A stretch of 64,000 bases of DNA from DATAGZ01 sp036263455 (GCA_036263455.1 DATAGZ010000018.1:1-64000); one strand, 5' to 3'. Numbered from the stretch's first letter, positions 15,615 to 24,315 are shown. Made by a program: numbers and translations. The notes: generated by a model from the letters alone, not told the origin.

Positions 15615-16637
15615 ATGAGCCAGATGGATCAGGCGGTCGGTTTTCATGACGTGTCCCGCCATTACGGGCAGGTAAAAGCCGTCGATCGGGTGAGTTTCAC
15701 CATTGCCCAGGGCGAGTTTTTTGCCATGCTCGGCCCTTCGGGATCTGGCAAGACAACCTGCTTGCGGCTGATTGCCGGCTTCGAACAGCCGAGCGCGGGT
15801 GACGTTTTCATCCAAGGGAAATCGGTGCGCGGCGTGCCACCCTACGACCGCGACGTCAATACTGTATTTCAGGATTACGCCCTGTTTCCGCACATGACCG
15901 TGCTGCAAAACGTTTCTTATGGGCTGATGATCCGCAAGGTTCCGGCGGCAGAGCGGAAAAAACAGGCCGAGGCAATGCTGGAGATGGTGGCCTTGCCGGG
16001 GTATGGTGAACGCAAGCCCTCTCAATTATCGGGCGGCCAGCGCCAGCGGGTTGCGCTCGCGCGCGCGCTGGTCAACCACCCGACAGTGTTGCTGCTCGAT
16101 GAGCCCTTGGGGGCGCTCGATCTCAAGCTGCGCGAGCAGATGCAGGTGGAACTCAAGGCGATCCAACGCCGGGTGGGGGTCACCTTCGTGTACGTCACCC
16201 ACGATCAGGGTGAGGCGCTCAGCATGAGCGACCGAGTCGCCGTCTTCAATAACGGACGTATTGAACAGATCGCCTCGCCCAAGCAACTCTACGAGGAGCC
16301 TGCCACGCCCTTCGTCGCCGGCTTTGTGGGCATCTCCAATCTCATCGATGCACAGACCGCCGCGCGTATCACTGGGCAGCCCGGCCCCTGCGCGATCCGG
16401 CCCGAGAAGGTCCATCTCGGCCCCCAGGGGGCGGGGGTCGCGCCGGAGCGGATCTGCGCCGATGGCGCGGTCGAGACCGTCCTCTATCTCGGCGCGGCAA
16501 CGCGCTACGACATCGCCCTTCATCAGGGTGGTCGGATCAGCGCGCTCATGCAGAATCGCGAGCGTCACTTCGACCCACAGCCAGGCATGACGGTGACCGT
16601 GTCCTGGGATCGCCAGCACGTGCTGCGCTTCGGCTGA
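15615..16637 (+). CDS. Spermidine/putrescine-type ABC importer ATPase (PotA-like)
   Basis: 340-aa ABC ATPase with Walker A GPSGSGKTT, Q-loop in VFQDYALFPHM, signature LSGGQRQR, Walker B LLLDEPLGALD, H-loop VTHDQGEA, and a C-terminal TOBE-like regulatory domain (from about residue 250). These features fit the PotA/PotG/YdcT group. A strong GAGGGG site precedes the ATG. Two permease genes follow with 3-nt spacing and an overlap, making an ATPase-permease-permease unit that lacks a periplasmic binding protein gene. Polyamines are the likely cargo, but related systems carry other small organics. Confidence 0.88.
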   Translation: MSQMDQAVGFHDVSRHYGQVKAVDRVSFTIAQGEFFAMLGPSGSGKTTCLRLIAGFEQPSAGDVFIQGKSVRGVPPYDRDVNTVFQDYALFPHMTVLQNVSYGLMIRKVPAAERKKQAEAMLEMVALPGYGERKPSQLSGGQRQRVALARALVNHPTVLLLDEPLGALDLKLREQMQVELKAIQRRVGVTFVYVTHDQGEALSMSDRVAVFNNGRIEQIASPKQLYEEPATPFVAGFVGISNLIDAQTAARITGQPGPCAIRPEKVHLGPQGAGVAPERICADGAVETVLYLGAATRYDIALHQGGRISALMQNRERHFDPQPGMTVTVSWDRQHVLRFG

Positions 16638-16640
16638 CCC

Positions 16641-17609
16641 ATGCTCGCCGTAGGCAAGCGTGAAGGTGGGAATGTGCCAGCATTGGCGCTCGGGGATCGG
16701 CCCTCGCGTATGACACTCTCCACCTATCTCTATCGACGACCGCGGCTGGTTCTCGTTCTGCTGCTCTTGCCTCCCGCCCTATGGCTCGGGGTTATTTACC
16801 TCGGCTCGCTGGGCGCGCTTCTGGTCCAAAGCCTGTTCCATATCGATGATTTTTCCGGCCAGCTCGTGACTCGGCCGGGGATCGAAACATTGGCGCGCCT
16901 CTTCAGCCCGACCGCGCGCGAAGTCATTAGCCGCACGGCACTGGCGGCTACCATCGTCACCGTATTGTGTGCGCTGCTCGGATTTCCCCTCGCTTATTAC
17001 ATGGCCCGCTATGCCGGCCATCGCATGAAAGCGGTCTGCTATATCGCGGTCATGCTGCCGCTCTGGTCGAACTATCTGGTCCGGGTCACGGCCTGGCGGC
17101 TGATTCTCGCCAAGGAAGGTGTCGCGAGCTGGTTTGCCGCCAAGACGGGCCTGTCCGGCATGCTGGAGTTTTTCCTCGGCCTGCCCGGCATCGGCGGCCC
17201 ATCGCTTTCGAGCTCGGCTCTCGGCACCGTCATCACCTTCGTCTATATCTGGCTTCCCTATATGATCCTGCCCATCCAGGCAGCACTTGAGCGCGTGCCG
17301 CGCTCGCTCGTGGATGCGTCCAGCGATCTGGGCGCGCGACCCACCGCCACATTCTGGCGCGTCATTCTCCCGCTCGCCATTCCTGGGATCGCGGCGGGCT
17401 CAATCTTTACCTTTTCACTGACGCTCGGAGACTACATCATTCCCAACCTGATCGGCACATCCCGTCCCTTCATTGGACAGATCGTTTATCAGGCGCAGGG
17501 GACCGCGGGCGATATCCCATTCGCCGCAGCCTTCGCGCTCGTCCCAATTGCCATCATGGCGATCTATCTGATGCTGGTCAAACGCCTGGGAGCCTTCGAT
17601 GCGCTCTGA
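16641..17609 (+). CDS. Polyamine-type ABC importer permease (PotB/PotH-like)
   Basis: 322-aa inner-membrane permease with about six transmembrane segments and the binding-protein-dependent transport loop (EAA-like) near residues 215-235 (VDASSDLGARPTATFWRVIL), the site that contacts the ATPase. The first permease of the PotABC-like unit. The ATG at 16641 is 3 nt after the ATPase stop. An ATG at 16710 (MTLSTYLYRR) would remove a polar 23-residue extension and is a reasonable alternative. The 3' end overlaps the second permease by 11 nt. Confidence 0.87.
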   Translation: MLAVGKREGGNVPALALGDRPSRMTLSTYLYRRPRLVLVLLLLPPALWLGVIYLGSLGALLVQSLFHIDDFSGQLVTRPGIETLARLFSPTAREVISRTALAATIVTVLCALLGFPLAYYMARYAGHRMKAVCYIAVMLPLWSNYLVRVTAWRLILAKEGVASWFAAKTGLSGMLEFFLGLPGIGGPSLSSSALGTVITFVYIWLPYMILPIQAALERVPRSLVDASSDLGARPTATFWRVILPLAIPGIAAGSIFTFSLTLGDYIIPNLIGTSRPFIGQIVYQAQGTAGDIPFAAAFALVPIAIMAIYLMLVKRLGAFDAL

Positions 17610-18405
17610 AACCGCACCCTGGGGATTGCGGATCGCAACCGTTGGCGCCATCGCTTTTCTCAATCTCCCGATCCTGTTCATTATCCTGTATGGCTTCACG
17701 ACCGATGAGCAGTCCTATGCTTTCCCACCGCCTGGCCTGACCACGCGGTGGTTCGCGGTCACCTATGCGCGCGCCGATTTCTGGGCTGCGCTCTCGCTCT
17801 CGGTCCAGGTCGCCGCCCTCGCCATGGTCATGGCGCTCGTCATGGGAAGCTTGGCTGCGGCAGCGCTTTATCGATTCCGTTTTTTCGGACGCGAGGCGCT
17901 TTCCCTGCTTATCCTCCTGCCGATTGCCCTGCCCGGCATCGTGACAGGCATTTCGCTGCGCTCGGCCTTCGCCTTGGGCGATATTCCCTTCAGTTTTTTT
18001 ACGATCGTCGCCGGTCACGCCACCTTCTGCATTGTCGTGGTGTATAACAACGTGATCGCGCGCCTGCGCCGCTCATCGCCGGCGCTGATCGAAGCCTCGA
18101 TGGATCTCGGCGCCGATATTTTCCAGACACTACGGCACGTCGTGCTGCCGAATATCGCGACGGCGCTCCTCGCCGGTGGCATGCTCGCTTTTGCTCTTTC
18201 CTTCGATGAAATCATCGTGACGACTTTCACTGCCGGGCAGCAGCAGACCCTGCCGATCTGGATGCTCGCCGAACTGGCGAGACCCCACCAGCGTCCGGTC
18301 ACCAATATCGCGGCGATCACCGTCATGGCAGTCACGATCGTGCCGATCCTGCTCGCCTATTATTTAACCCGCGACACCCAGGACGCCGCGGGCAGCGGGA
18401 AATAG
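17599..18405 (+). CDS. Polyamine-type ABC importer permease (PotC/PotI-like)
   Basis: 268-aa inner-membrane permease with about six transmembrane segments and the conserved cytoplasmic loop EASMDLGADIFQTLRHVVLP. It pairs with the upstream permease as the heterodimeric channel of a PotABC-like importer. The ATG at 17599 overlaps the preceding gene, indicating translational coupling. FALSFDEIIVTTFTAG in the C-terminal third is characteristic of PotC-type permeases. No binding protein gene follows; hslV comes next. Confidence 0.87.
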   Translation: MRSETAPWGLRIATVGAIAFLNLPILFIILYGFTTDEQSYAFPPPGLTTRWFAVTYARADFWAALSLSVQVAALAMVMALVMGSLAAAALYRFRFFGREALSLLILLPIALPGIVTGISLRSAFALGDIPFSFFTIVAGHATFCIVVVYNNVIARLRRSSPALIEASMDLGADIFQTLRHVVLPNIATALLAGGMLAFALSFDEIIVTTFTAGQQQTLPIWMLAELARPHQRPVTNIAAITVMAVTIVPILLAYYLTRDTQDAAGSGK

Positions 18406-18450
18406 CGCTCCCCTTGCGCCGGCTGCGGGCCTATGTCAATTCTGCTCCCC

Positions 18451-18999
18451 ATGAACGCATCTTCCCAGATACCTCAATGGCACGGCACGACGATCCTGTC
18501 TTTGCGCAAAGGCCGCGACATTCTGATCGCGGGCGATGGACAGGTCAGCTTTGGCCAGACGATCATCAAATCCAACGCACGCAAGGTGCGCCGGCTGGGC
18601 CATGACAACGTGATTGCGGGCTTTGCCGGCGCGACCGCCGATGCGATGACGCTCTTCGAGCGGCTGGAGGCCAAGCTCGACGCGCATCCCGGCCAGCTCG
18701 CCCGTGCCTGCGTCGAGCTTGCCAAGGACTGGCGCACGGATCGCTATCTACGAAGGCTCGAGGCGATGATGGCTGTAGCCGACCGCAATGTCTCGCTGGT
18801 TATTTCGGGGAACGGCGACGTGTTGGAGCCCGAGGGTGGGTTAATCGGCATTGGTTCGGGCGGCGCCTTCGCGCTCGCCGCGGCGCGAGCCTTGATCGAT
18901 CTCGATCTCTCGGCCGAGGAGATTGCCCAAAAAGCCATGGCGATCGCCGCCGAGATCTGCGTCTATACCAACACCCACGTCACTATCGAGAAGCTGTGA
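18451..18999 (+). CDS. hslV: ATP-dependent protease peptidase subunit HslV
   Basis: Proteasome-like threonine peptidase, the proteolytic core of the HslVU (ClpYQ) complex. The catalytic threonine is T13 in HGTTILS, preceded by about 12 residues rather than a single Met, so N-terminal processing between G12 and T13 is expected. This extension occurs in other alphaproteobacterial HslV proteins. Further family motifs are IAGDGQVSFGQT, RKVRRL and GFAGATADAMTLFERLE. I chose the ATG at 18451 (182 aa); an ATG at 18433 adds six residues, and neither has a clear ribosome binding site. The stop overlaps hslU as GTGA. Confidence 0.93.
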   Translation: MNASSQIPQWHGTTILSLRKGRDILIAGDGQVSFGQTIIKSNARKVRRLGHDNVIAGFAGATADAMTLFERLEAKLDAHPGQLARACVELAKDWRTDRYLRRLEAMMAVADRNVSLVISGNGDVLEPEGGLIGIGSGGAFALAAARALIDLDLSAEEIAQKAMAIAAEICVYTNTHVTIEKL

Positions 19000-20336
19000 G
19001 TCTTATCTCCATGGATGAGAAGGAAAAGGCGGCGTTGACGCCGCGAGAAATCGTTTCCGAATTGGACCGGTATATCATTGGCCAGCATGATGCCAAGCGC
19101 GCCGTGGCGATTGCGCTGCGCAACCGCTGGCGCCGCCGCCAGCTTCCCGCCGACATCGCCAACGAGGTGATGCCGAAAAACATCCTGATGATCGGCCCGA
19201 CCGGCGTCGGCAAGACCGAAATTGCCCGGCGGCTCGCAAGGCTCGCCGATGCACCCTTCATCAAGGTCGAGGCCACGAAATTCACCGAAGTCGGTTATGT
19301 CGGGCGCGATGTGGACAGCATCATCCGCGACCTCATGGAAATCGCCTTGTCCTTGACCAAGGAAAAAATGCACCGCCAGGTGCACGCCAAGGCCGAGGCG
19401 CTCGCGGAGGAGCGCGTGCTCGACGCGCTCGTCGGCGCGAATGCCAGCGCCGAGACCCGCCAGAGCTTTCGCAAGAAGCTGCGCGCGGGCGAACTCGATG
19501 ACAAGGAAATCGAACTTCAGGTCAAGGAAAGCGGCGCCTTGCAACTCCCCACCATCGATATCCCCGGCATGCCAGGGGCGCAGATGGGCATGATGAATCT
19601 CAACGAGATGCTTGGCCAAGCGATCGGCGGTCGCACCAAGCCGCGCCGAATCAACGTTCGCGAATCCTACGCCATCCTAACCGCCGAAGAATCGGATAAG
19701 CTGCTCGACCAGGACAAAGTCGTCGCCACGGCGATCCGCCTGGTGGAGGAAGAAGGCATCGTTTTCCTCGATGAGATCGACAAGATCTGCGGACGCGAAG
19801 GACGTGCCCATGCCGACGTCAGCCGGGAGGGCGTCCAGCGCGACCTTCTGCCCTTGATCGAGGGGACGAACGTGACGACCAAATACGGACAAGTCCGTAC
19901 CGATCACATCCTTTTCATCGCCTCGGGCGCATTCCATCTCTCGAAACCGTCCGACCTCTTGCCGGAATTGCAGGGTCGCCTGCCGATCCGCGTCGAGCTC
20001 AAAAGCCTGGATGTCGAGGATTTCAAGCGCATCCTCGTCGAGCCGGAGACCAGTTTAATCAAGCAGTACCGCGCCCTCCTGGGCACGGAGGAGATCACGA
20101 TCATCTTCACCGAAGATGGTATCGCCGCCTTGGCCCAGCTTGCCACCGAGATCAACGCGCATGTTGAAAATATCGGCGCCCGACGGCTACATACGCTCTT
20201 GGAAAAGGTCTTGGAGGAGATCAGCTTCACCGCGAACGAACGCAGCGCGAGCGAAATCGTCATCGACGCGGCCTACGTGCAAACCCGCGTGGGCGAACTG
20301 GCCCGGAATGTCGATCTGAGCCGGTTTATTCTTTAG
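18996..20336 (+). CDS. hslU: ATP-dependent protease ATPase subunit HslU
   Basis: 446-aa AAA+ unfoldase that feeds substrates to HslV. Walker A is GPTGVGKTEIARRL (about residues 65-80), the intermediate (I) domain follows, Walker B is FLDEIDKI, the sensor regions are conserved (LPELQGRLPIRVEL, ENIGARRLHTLLE), and the C-terminal tail RFIL is the part that inserts into HslV. The GTG at 18996 overlaps the hslV stop; an ATG at 19011 is an alternative. Confidence 0.95.
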   Translation: MSLISMDEKEKAALTPREIVSELDRYIIGQHDAKRAVAIALRNRWRRRQLPADIANEVMPKNILMIGPTGVGKTEIARRLARLADAPFIKVEATKFTEVGYVGRDVDSIIRDLMEIALSLTKEKMHRQVHAKAEALAEERVLDALVGANASAETRQSFRKKLRAGELDDKEIELQVKESGALQLPTIDIPGMPGAQMGMMNLNEMLGQAIGGRTKPRRINVRESYAILTAEESDKLLDQDKVVATAIRLVEEEGIVFLDEIDKICGREGRAHADVSREGVQRDLLPLIEGTNVTTKYGQVRTDHILFIASGAFHLSKPSDLLPELQGRLPIRVELKSLDVEDFKRILVEPETSLIKQYRALLGTEEITIIFTEDGIAALAQLATEINAHVENIGARRLHTLLEKVLEEISFTANERSASEIVIDAAYVQTRVGELARNVDLSRFIL

Positions 20337-20383
20337 CTTTCTTGCGTCGCCTCGGCGGTCGGGTATCGCAATATATTTGACGC

Positions 20384-20605
20384 TTAATGCAGCGTGAGCG
20401 GCACCAAGCCGTTCTGCAAGGCGAGCGTCGTCGCTTCTTTCCGGTTTTGCGTAAGGGCGATGCGCCGACCGTTTGCCGCATAGAGCGATACCATCGTGCG
20501 TCCATCGATCGCTACATCGCGAATATAGGCAATCTCGGGAAGGCCTAAATCGAGGAAATCACTGGACGGCAGGGGAAAGGCGGAAGAGACGTTTTCAGCT
20601 TTCAT
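20384..20605 (-). CDS. DUF1150 family small protein
   Basis: 73-aa protein with the alphaproteobacterial DUF1150 pattern (LGLPEIAYIRDVAIDGRTMVSLYAANGRRIA). No catalytic motif is visible. Function unknown; in other genomes I recall DUF1150 genes beside small heat-shock protein genes, and here it is convergent with hslVU, which may hint at proteostasis (inference). GTAGGAGAAC followed by ATT precedes the ATG, a very good ribosome binding site, in contrast to the divergent coaBC gene. Confidence 0.8.
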   Translation of the reverse strand: MKAENVSSAFPLPSSDFLDLGLPEIAYIRDVAIDGRTMVSLYAANGRRIALTQNRKEATTLALQNGLVPLTLH

Positions 20606-20682
20606 AATGTTCTCCTACGAAGCAAATAGGGATTAGCCGCGGTGCATTCAAGGTCCTAATTACACCTCTCCCAGGGCAAATC

Positions 20683-20711
20683 TTGAGTTTCCCGGTAACG
20701 GTATGTATAAT
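20683..20711 (+). promoter_or_regulatory. Sigma-70-type promoter of coaBC (leaderless geometry)
   Basis: TTGAGT (20683-20688), a 17-nt spacer and a perfect TATAAT (20706-20711). Counting the usual seven positions from the last -10 base puts +1 at 20718, which is the A of the coaBC ATG. No ribosome binding site precedes that ATG, so the transcript is predicted to be leaderless. Confidence 0.7.
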
Positions 20712-20717
20712 CGACCG

Positions 20718-21914
20718 ATGCGTCTCCTCCTGATAGTCTCTGGCGGCATCGCTGCCTATAAGTCGCTCGATTTCATTCGCCTGGCGCGACGCGCTGGCTA
20801 TCGGATAAGCACGATCCTCACAAAGGCGGGAACGGAATTTGTCACCCCGCTCGCACTCAGCGCACTCAGCCAGGAAAAGGTATACCAGGACCTTTTCTCC
20901 CTGACCGAGGAAAGCGAGATGGGCCATATCCGCCTAGCGCGGGAGGCGGACCTCATCCTCGTCGCGCCGGCCAGCGCCGACATCATCGGCAAATACGCGC
21001 GCGGCTTGGCAAACGATCTGGCCAGCACCGTGCTGCTTGCCACGCGCGGGCCGGTCCTGGTCGCACCTGCCATGAACGTGGAAATGTGGCGCAACCCGGC
21101 GGTCGCCGAGAATGTCACCCTCCTGGCGCGCCGCGGGGTACACTTTGTCGGGCCGGACGAGGGGGAGATGGCATGCGGCGAGTATGGCGAAGGGCGGTTA
21201 GTCGACCCTGCTGCCATCCTTGCGGCCTGCGACCGTATTCTCGGCCGGGAATCGCTGCTCGCCGGCAAGCGTGCACTGGTGACGTCGGGACCGACCTTCG
21301 AACCCATCGATCCGGTGCGCTTTATTGGCAACCGGTCCTCGGGCAAGCAGGGCCACGCTATTGCGGCGGCGCTGGCCTGGGCCGGGGCAGAGACGATACT
21401 GGTCACAGGACCGGTCAATGAGCCCGATCCAGATTCCTGCACCGTGGTCCATGTCGAGACGGCGCGGGAAATGCAGGCGGCCTGCAAGAAGGCGCTGCCG
21501 GCCGATATCGCTGTCTGCGCGGCGGCCGTCGCCGATTGGCGCGCCGCAGAGACGCACATGCACAAGATTAAGAAGGACAACGGCGCCCCGCCCGCTTTAT
21601 CGCTGATTCCCAACCCCGATATTCTGTCCGAGCTTGGCGCCGCAGGACACGACCGACCTCGCCTGGTGGTGGGATTCGCGGCGGAGACCGAAAACCTTCT
21701 CGTCAATGCGCAGGAAAAACGGCGGCATAAGGGATGCGATTGGATTCTCGCCAATCGCGTCCAGCCGGGCTTATTTGGCGGCGAGCGGAACCAACTGACC
21801 GTCGTGGATGGCCACGGCATAGAAGAATGGCCCGAAATGACTAAGCAGGCCGTAGCGCAGCGCTTGACGAAGCGGATAGGAGATTTCTTCGCCACAGGAG
21901 ATAGACCATGCTGA
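20718..21914 (+). CDS. coaBC: Bifunctional PPC decarboxylase / phosphopantothenate-cysteine ligase
   Basis: 398-aa coenzyme A biosynthesis enzyme. The N-terminal flavin-dependent CoaC half carries APASADIIGKYARG, PAMNVEMW and the active-site Cys in EMACGEYGEGR. The C-terminal CoaB half, from about residue 185, carries TSGPTFEPIDPVR, GNRSSGKQG and AAVADWR, with a substrate-binding KIKK. The ATG at 20718 is chosen over 20703 because the earlier ATG lies upstream of the predicted transcription start. The stop overlaps the Rrf2 gene by 7 nt. Confidence 0.95.
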   Translation: MRLLLIVSGGIAAYKSLDFIRLARRAGYRISTILTKAGTEFVTPLALSALSQEKVYQDLFSLTEESEMGHIRLAREADLILVAPASADIIGKYARGLANDLASTVLLATRGPVLVAPAMNVEMWRNPAVAENVTLLARRGVHFVGPDEGEMACGEYGEGRLVDPAAILAACDRILGRESLLAGKRALVTSGPTFEPIDPVRFIGNRSSGKQGHAIAAALAWAGAETILVTGPVNEPDPDSCTVVHVETAREMQAACKKALPADIAVCAAAVADWRAAETHMHKIKKDNGAPPALSLIPNPDILSELGAAGHDRPRLVVGFAAETENLLVNAQEKRRHKGCDWILANRVQPGLFGGERNQLTVVDGHGIEEWPEMTKQAVAQRLTKRIGDFFATGDRPC

Positions 21915-22357
21915 ATCCGAGCAAGCGCTCGCTCTTCACGCTCGAGGCGGTCCTGGACATTGCTTATTATGGCGCGGACCAGCCGGTGCAGAGCGGTGAT
22001 ATCTCCGCCCGGCAAGGCATACCGCGCCGCTATCTGGAACAATCCCTCCAGCAGCTCGTGCGCGAGGGTCTCCTGACGGGCCTGCGCGGACCGCGCGGAG
22101 GCTATCGACTGTCGCGGCCAGCGGAGCAAATTACGCTGGGCGAGATTCTCCGCGTGCTGCTGGTTCAGGAAGATCGGGAAAACGAGGTCCAGGCAGGCTC
22201 CGCTCTGGGCTTGTCGGTGCTGCGGCCCATTCTGCTGGACATGCGCAAACAAGCGATCGAGGAATTCAGCCGCATCAGCCTCGCCGACCTGTGCCAGAAG
22301 GCGCGCGCGGTAGGGATTCGGCGCGAGACCGATCAACGTCTGGACTTCATTATATAA
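21908..22357 (+). CDS. Rrf2-family transcriptional regulator (CymR-like)
   Basis: 149-aa winged-helix regulator. The N-terminal helix-turn-helix (SGDISARQGIPRRYLEQSL) and wing (RGPRGGYRLSRP) are typical Rrf2. It has only one Cys (in LADLCQKAR), so it lacks the three-cysteine Fe-S ligand set of IscR or NsrR. Its position just before cysK suggests a role like CymR, the Rrf2 repressor of cysteine metabolism, but this is inference from context. The ATG at 21908 overlaps coaBC and is preceded by AGGAGAT. Binding-site and signal are unknown. Confidence 0.85.
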   Translation: MLNPSKRSLFTLEAVLDIAYYGADQPVQSGDISARQGIPRRYLEQSLQQLVREGLLTGLRGPRGGYRLSRPAEQITLGEILRVLLVQEDRENEVQAGSALGLSVLRPILLDMRKQAIEEFSRISLADLCQKARAVGIRRETDQRLDFII

Positions 22358-22390
22358 CCATCCTATCAAACAACTGACGCAGGAGCCCTC

Positions 22391-23341
22391 ATGAGCGAAT
22401 TTCGTGGCAAGATTTATAGCAGCTTTGTCGACACCATCGGCGCGACTCCACTCGTCGCCCTGAATAAATTGACTGCGGCCGAGAGCTGTCCCGCCGTGCT
22501 TCTCGGCAAATGCGAATTCTTCAATCCGCTTTCCTCGGTGAAGGACCGGATCGGTTACGCCATGATCGATAGCCTGGAAAAGGCCGGCAAGCTCGCGCCC
22601 GGCGCCACCGTTATCGAACCGACCAGTGGCAATACCGGCATTGCGTTGGCTTTTGTCGCCGCGGCCAAAGGCTACCGCCTGATCCTGACCATGCCTGAGA
22701 GCATGTCGATCGAGCGGCGCAAGATGCTGCGCCTCTTGGGCGCCGAGTTGGAATTGACGCCGGCCACGCGCGGCATGTCCGGCGCGATCGCGCGCGCCGA
22801 GGAATTGCTCAACCAAATTCCCGGATCGGTTATGCCCCAGCAGTTCAAAAATCTCGCCAATCCGGAGATCCACCGCCGTACCACGGCCGAAGAAATCTGG
22901 CACGATACCGACGGCAAGGTCGACGCGGTTATCTCGGGCGTGGGCACCGGCGGAACGATTACAGGGGTGGGGGAAATTCTCAAGCAGCGCAAGCCCTCGG
23001 TCAAGATGATTGCCCTCGAGCCCGAGGATTCGCCAGTCCTTTCGGGAGGCGCCGCGGGTCCACATAAGATTCAAGGTATCGGCGCCGGTTTCGTCCCGGA
23101 CATTCTCAACCGGACGGTGATCGACGATATCATTCGCGTCTCTAACGCGAATGCCTTCGAGATGGCCCGCAAGGTCGCGCGGCTCGAAGGCATGCCGGTT
23201 GGCATCTCGTCGGGAGCCGCACTGTGGGGGGCGGTCGAATATGGGAAGCGTCCCGGCATGGCGGGCAAGAACATCGTGGTGATCCTGCCGTCCAGCGCGG
23301 AGCGGTATCTTTCGACGGCTCTATTCGAAGGGCTTGAATAG
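22391..23341 (+). CDS. cysK: Cysteine synthase A (O-acetylserine sulfhydrylase)
   Basis: 316-aa PLP enzyme that makes cysteine from O-acetylserine and sulfide. The Schiff-base Lys lies in SVKDRIG, the substrate loop is PTSGNTGIA, the phosphate-binding loop GTGGTITGVG, and the PLP-nitrogen Ser is in ILPSSAERYLST. It has an AGGAG site 6 nt before the ATG. It follows an Rrf2 regulator by 33 nt, which may control it. The 3' end is convergent with bolA. Confidence 0.94.
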   Translation: MSEFRGKIYSSFVDTIGATPLVALNKLTAAESCPAVLLGKCEFFNPLSSVKDRIGYAMIDSLEKAGKLAPGATVIEPTSGNTGIALAFVAAAKGYRLILTMPESMSIERRKMLRLLGAELELTPATRGMSGAIARAEELLNQIPGSVMPQQFKNLANPEIHRRTTAEEIWHDTDGKVDAVISGVGTGGTITGVGEILKQRKPSVKMIALEPEDSPVLSGGAAGPHKIQGIGAGFVPDILNRTVIDDIIRVSNANAFEMARKVARLEGMPVGISSGAALWGAVEYGKRPGMAGKNIVVILPSSAERYLSTALFEGLE

Positions 23342-23431
23342 CGATTTCACCCCGCGCACCGTCGTTCCGGTCAAGATCGAGCTTCTGCTTGCGACAGGCG
23401 CGTCGTTGAACGTCGCGGCACGCGGGAGCGC

Positions 23432-23692
23432 CTAGCGCCGAATGTTCAGCCGGAGGGCATGGATCGTCCCGGCCATTTCCTCGCGCAGAATGTCATAAAC
23501 GCGGCGCTGGGCCTCCACCCGGTTCAAGGCCGCCAAGGCGGGCGCAGCAATATCGACAAAGAAATGGCTCTCGCCCGAGGGGCGCGCACCCGCGTGCCCC
23601 GCGTGCAAGTGCGATTCATCGACAATATCGAGAAAGGAGGGAGAAAGCGCCGCCTCGAGCTTGCGGCGGATTCGCGCGGCGAGCTCCGGCAC
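23432..23692 (-). CDS. BolA family protein
   Basis: 86-aa BolA-like protein with the class II KH-like fold (IRRKLEAALSPSFLDIVDESHLHAGH, then FVDIAAPALAALNRVEAQRRVYDILREEM). BolA proteins partner monothiol glutaredoxins in Fe-S delivery. The His in SHLHAGH is the usual cluster-ligand region. The GTG start at 23692 shares one base with the TAG of the upstream mlaC-like gene (TAGTG), so translation is coupled. No glutaredoxin gene is in the window. Confidence 0.88.
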   Translation of the reverse strand: MPELAARIRRKLEAALSPSFLDIVDESHLHAGHAGARPSGESHFFVDIAAPALAALNRVEAQRRVYDILREEMAGTIHALRLNIRR

Positions 23693-24315
23693 TATTGCTT
23701 TTGGGCGAGATCGGTTTGAATCTTCGCCTGCAACGTCTTGATCAGGCCATCGATGCCGCCCGAATGCGCGATTACCGCAGAGAATTCGTTGCGATGGGTT
23801 TCGGTCAGGCTGAGGCCTTCAATCTTGACATCGAGAATCCGCCAACGATCGCCTTCGGGGCGCACAACCCAGTCGATGCGCGGGTTATCTTGGGAATTGG
23901 GATTTTCGACCGTGGTATAAATGGTGCTCATGTCCGGACCGTTCTGGCGGACATTGTCGACATGCAGCTTTTGCCCGGAATATTCCAGGAAGCGCTTGGC
24001 ATAGATCACGCTCATATATTCTATGAACGTGTCGACAAATACCTTGCGCTGCTCCTCGCTCGCCTGGCGCCAATACCCACCCAGCACGTATTTGGCGACC
24101 GCGGGCATGTCGAAATATTCCAGGAAAATCGCCTTGACGCGGCTCGCCCTCTCGGCCAGCGATATATCGCCTACGGTCAGTTCTCCGATAGCGCGCTGGA
24201 CCAGCCCGTCCAGAAACGCCTTGGGATCAGCCGCCGCCCAGGCACGTAACGTACGGCCGATTGCGAAAGCCATCACCGTCGCGCCTAGAAAATGGCGTCG
24301 TTTCAAAGCTACCAT
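23692..24315 (-). CDS. MlaC/HpnM-type phospholipid or hopanoid transport protein
   Basis: 207-aa exported protein with an N-terminal signal peptide (RRHFLGATVMAFAIGRTLRAWA) and an MlaC (Ttg2D) lipid-binding domain: FDMPAVAKYVLGGYWRQAS, FIEYMSVIYAKRF, WRILDVKIEG. MlaC shuttles phospholipids between outer and inner membranes; the HpnM subgroup is associated with hopanoids, which fits the hopene cyclase elsewhere in this window. The ATG at 24315 follows GGGAG at 8 nt and is better than the upstream TTG at 24333. It is encoded with MlaA and BolA. Confidence 0.85.
   Translation of the reverse strand: MVALKRRHFLGATVMAFAIGRTLRAWAAADPKAFLDGLVQRAIGELTVGDISLAERASRVKAIFLEYFDMPAVAKYVLGGYWRQASEEQRKVFVDTFIEYMSVIYAKRFLEYSGQKLHVDNVRQNGPDMSTIYTTVENPNSQDNPRIDWVVRPEGDRWRILDVKIEGLSLTETHRNEFSAVIAHSGGIDGLIKTLQAKIQTDLAQKQ

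Noticed and set aside
20798..23074. 758-codon open frame antisense to coaBC, the Rrf2 gene and cysK
   Set aside because: It spans three well-supported genes on the other strand and has no recognisable family features.
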